From NCBI GenBank assembly GCA_001689415.1, contig LUJM01000070.1, positions 6,174-49,236 of the forward strand: a stretch of 43,063 bases of DNA, written 5' to 3'. Below are positions 42,817 through 43,063 of this stretch, piece after piece; position 1 is the first letter of the stretch, and every line of letters begins with the position of its first letter. Both the position numbers and the translations under genes were made by a program. The notes under the pieces were generated by a model, which was given only the letters and a program-made list of their open reading frames with translations, did no database searches and was not told the DNA's origin. The DNA is from Bacteroidales bacterium M2 (GTDB lineage: Bacteria; Bacteroidota; Bacteroidia; Bacteroidales; Muribaculaceae).

Positions 42817-42887
42817 GCACCCTGTGGCATGTGGCGACACCGAAAGGTGGTAATGTCGTGCCCCGACAATCATCAACGCTCACACCG

Positions 42888-43063
42888 GTAGATAGGCGGC
42901 ATAACGACTCAATGCTATTAAGTTAAGGGGTGATTATTCAAAAGGACAGCAACGATAGGAGCTTGGCTCTCCGAGCCAAGCCTCGATTAGGCGTTGGTAC
43001 TCAAATTATTAGCGATACTGACCGAGGCTTGGCTCGGAGAGCCAAGCTCCTATCGCTGACACT
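42888..43063. repeat. Inverted repeat cluster at contig tail
   Basis: A decayed unit reads on the minus strand near 42911-42930. A 33-nt arm at 42953-42985 is the exact inverse of 43023-43055. Each arm itself contains a perfect hairpin with 9-bp arms GCTTGGCTC/GAGCCAAGC around GGA. The last 31 nt (43033-43063) equal positions 1-31 and also match 24175-24205. Confidence 0.85.

Overview
The window looks like a chromosomal contig from the order Bacteroidales, probably the gut family Muribaculaceae (the family is an inference). Four promoters share the Bacteroidetes form TTTG - 20 nt - TAnnTTTG. Start codons are preceded by A-rich sequence rather than Shine-Dalgarno motifs. The str, S10, spc and alpha ribosomal clusters are joined into one run without tuf. 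Secreted proteins are of Bacteroidales types: a cleaved-adhesin/FN3 protein with a type IX-like C-terminus, DPP III- and DPP IV-like peptidases, and GH2 and GH53 glycosidases.

Layout. 1-450: interspersed palindromic repeats, then a promoter. 451-4920: a large secreted adhesin-like protein. 5239-23554: an 18-kb translation operon, rpsL-rpsG-fusA-rpsJ-rplCDWB-rpsS-rplV-rpsC-rplP-rpmC-rpsQ-rplNXE-rpsNH-rplFR-rpsE-rpmD-rplO-secY-map-infA-rpmJ-rpsMKD-rpoA-rplQ, closed by a strong terminator. 23608-24402: a gene-free stretch with short hairpins and a second cluster of the repeats seen at the contig ends. 24403-25543: recO, tRNA-Asp(GTC) and tRNA-Arg(CCT). 25546-25799: a duplicated G-rich repeat. 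25862-29858: a radical SAM protein, a DPP III-like lipoprotein and a Sel1-repeat lipoprotein, all on +. 29917-41212: a minus-strand block with the GH53 galactanase, transketolase, the four-gene run DPP IV / membrane protein / miaA / secreted protein, and a GH2 glycosidase. 41565-42767: an OmpA-family porin on +. 42888-43063: inverted repeats; the last 31 bases equal the first 31.

The ribosomal operon makes 29 ribosomal proteins together with EF-G, IF-1, RNA polymerase alpha, the SecY channel and methionine aminopeptidase. Its only three internal gaps above 100 nt lie directly before rpsG (S7), rpsH (S8) and rpsD (S4). These are three 16S-binding proteins that repress their own operons in E. 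coli, and each gap can fold into hairpins. This is the most interesting regulatory signal in the window. The rplC (L3) start is broken by one extra A, which is either a real frameshift or a sequence error. L36 is the zinc-free form. No phage, CRISPR, secretion-island or defence system is visible.
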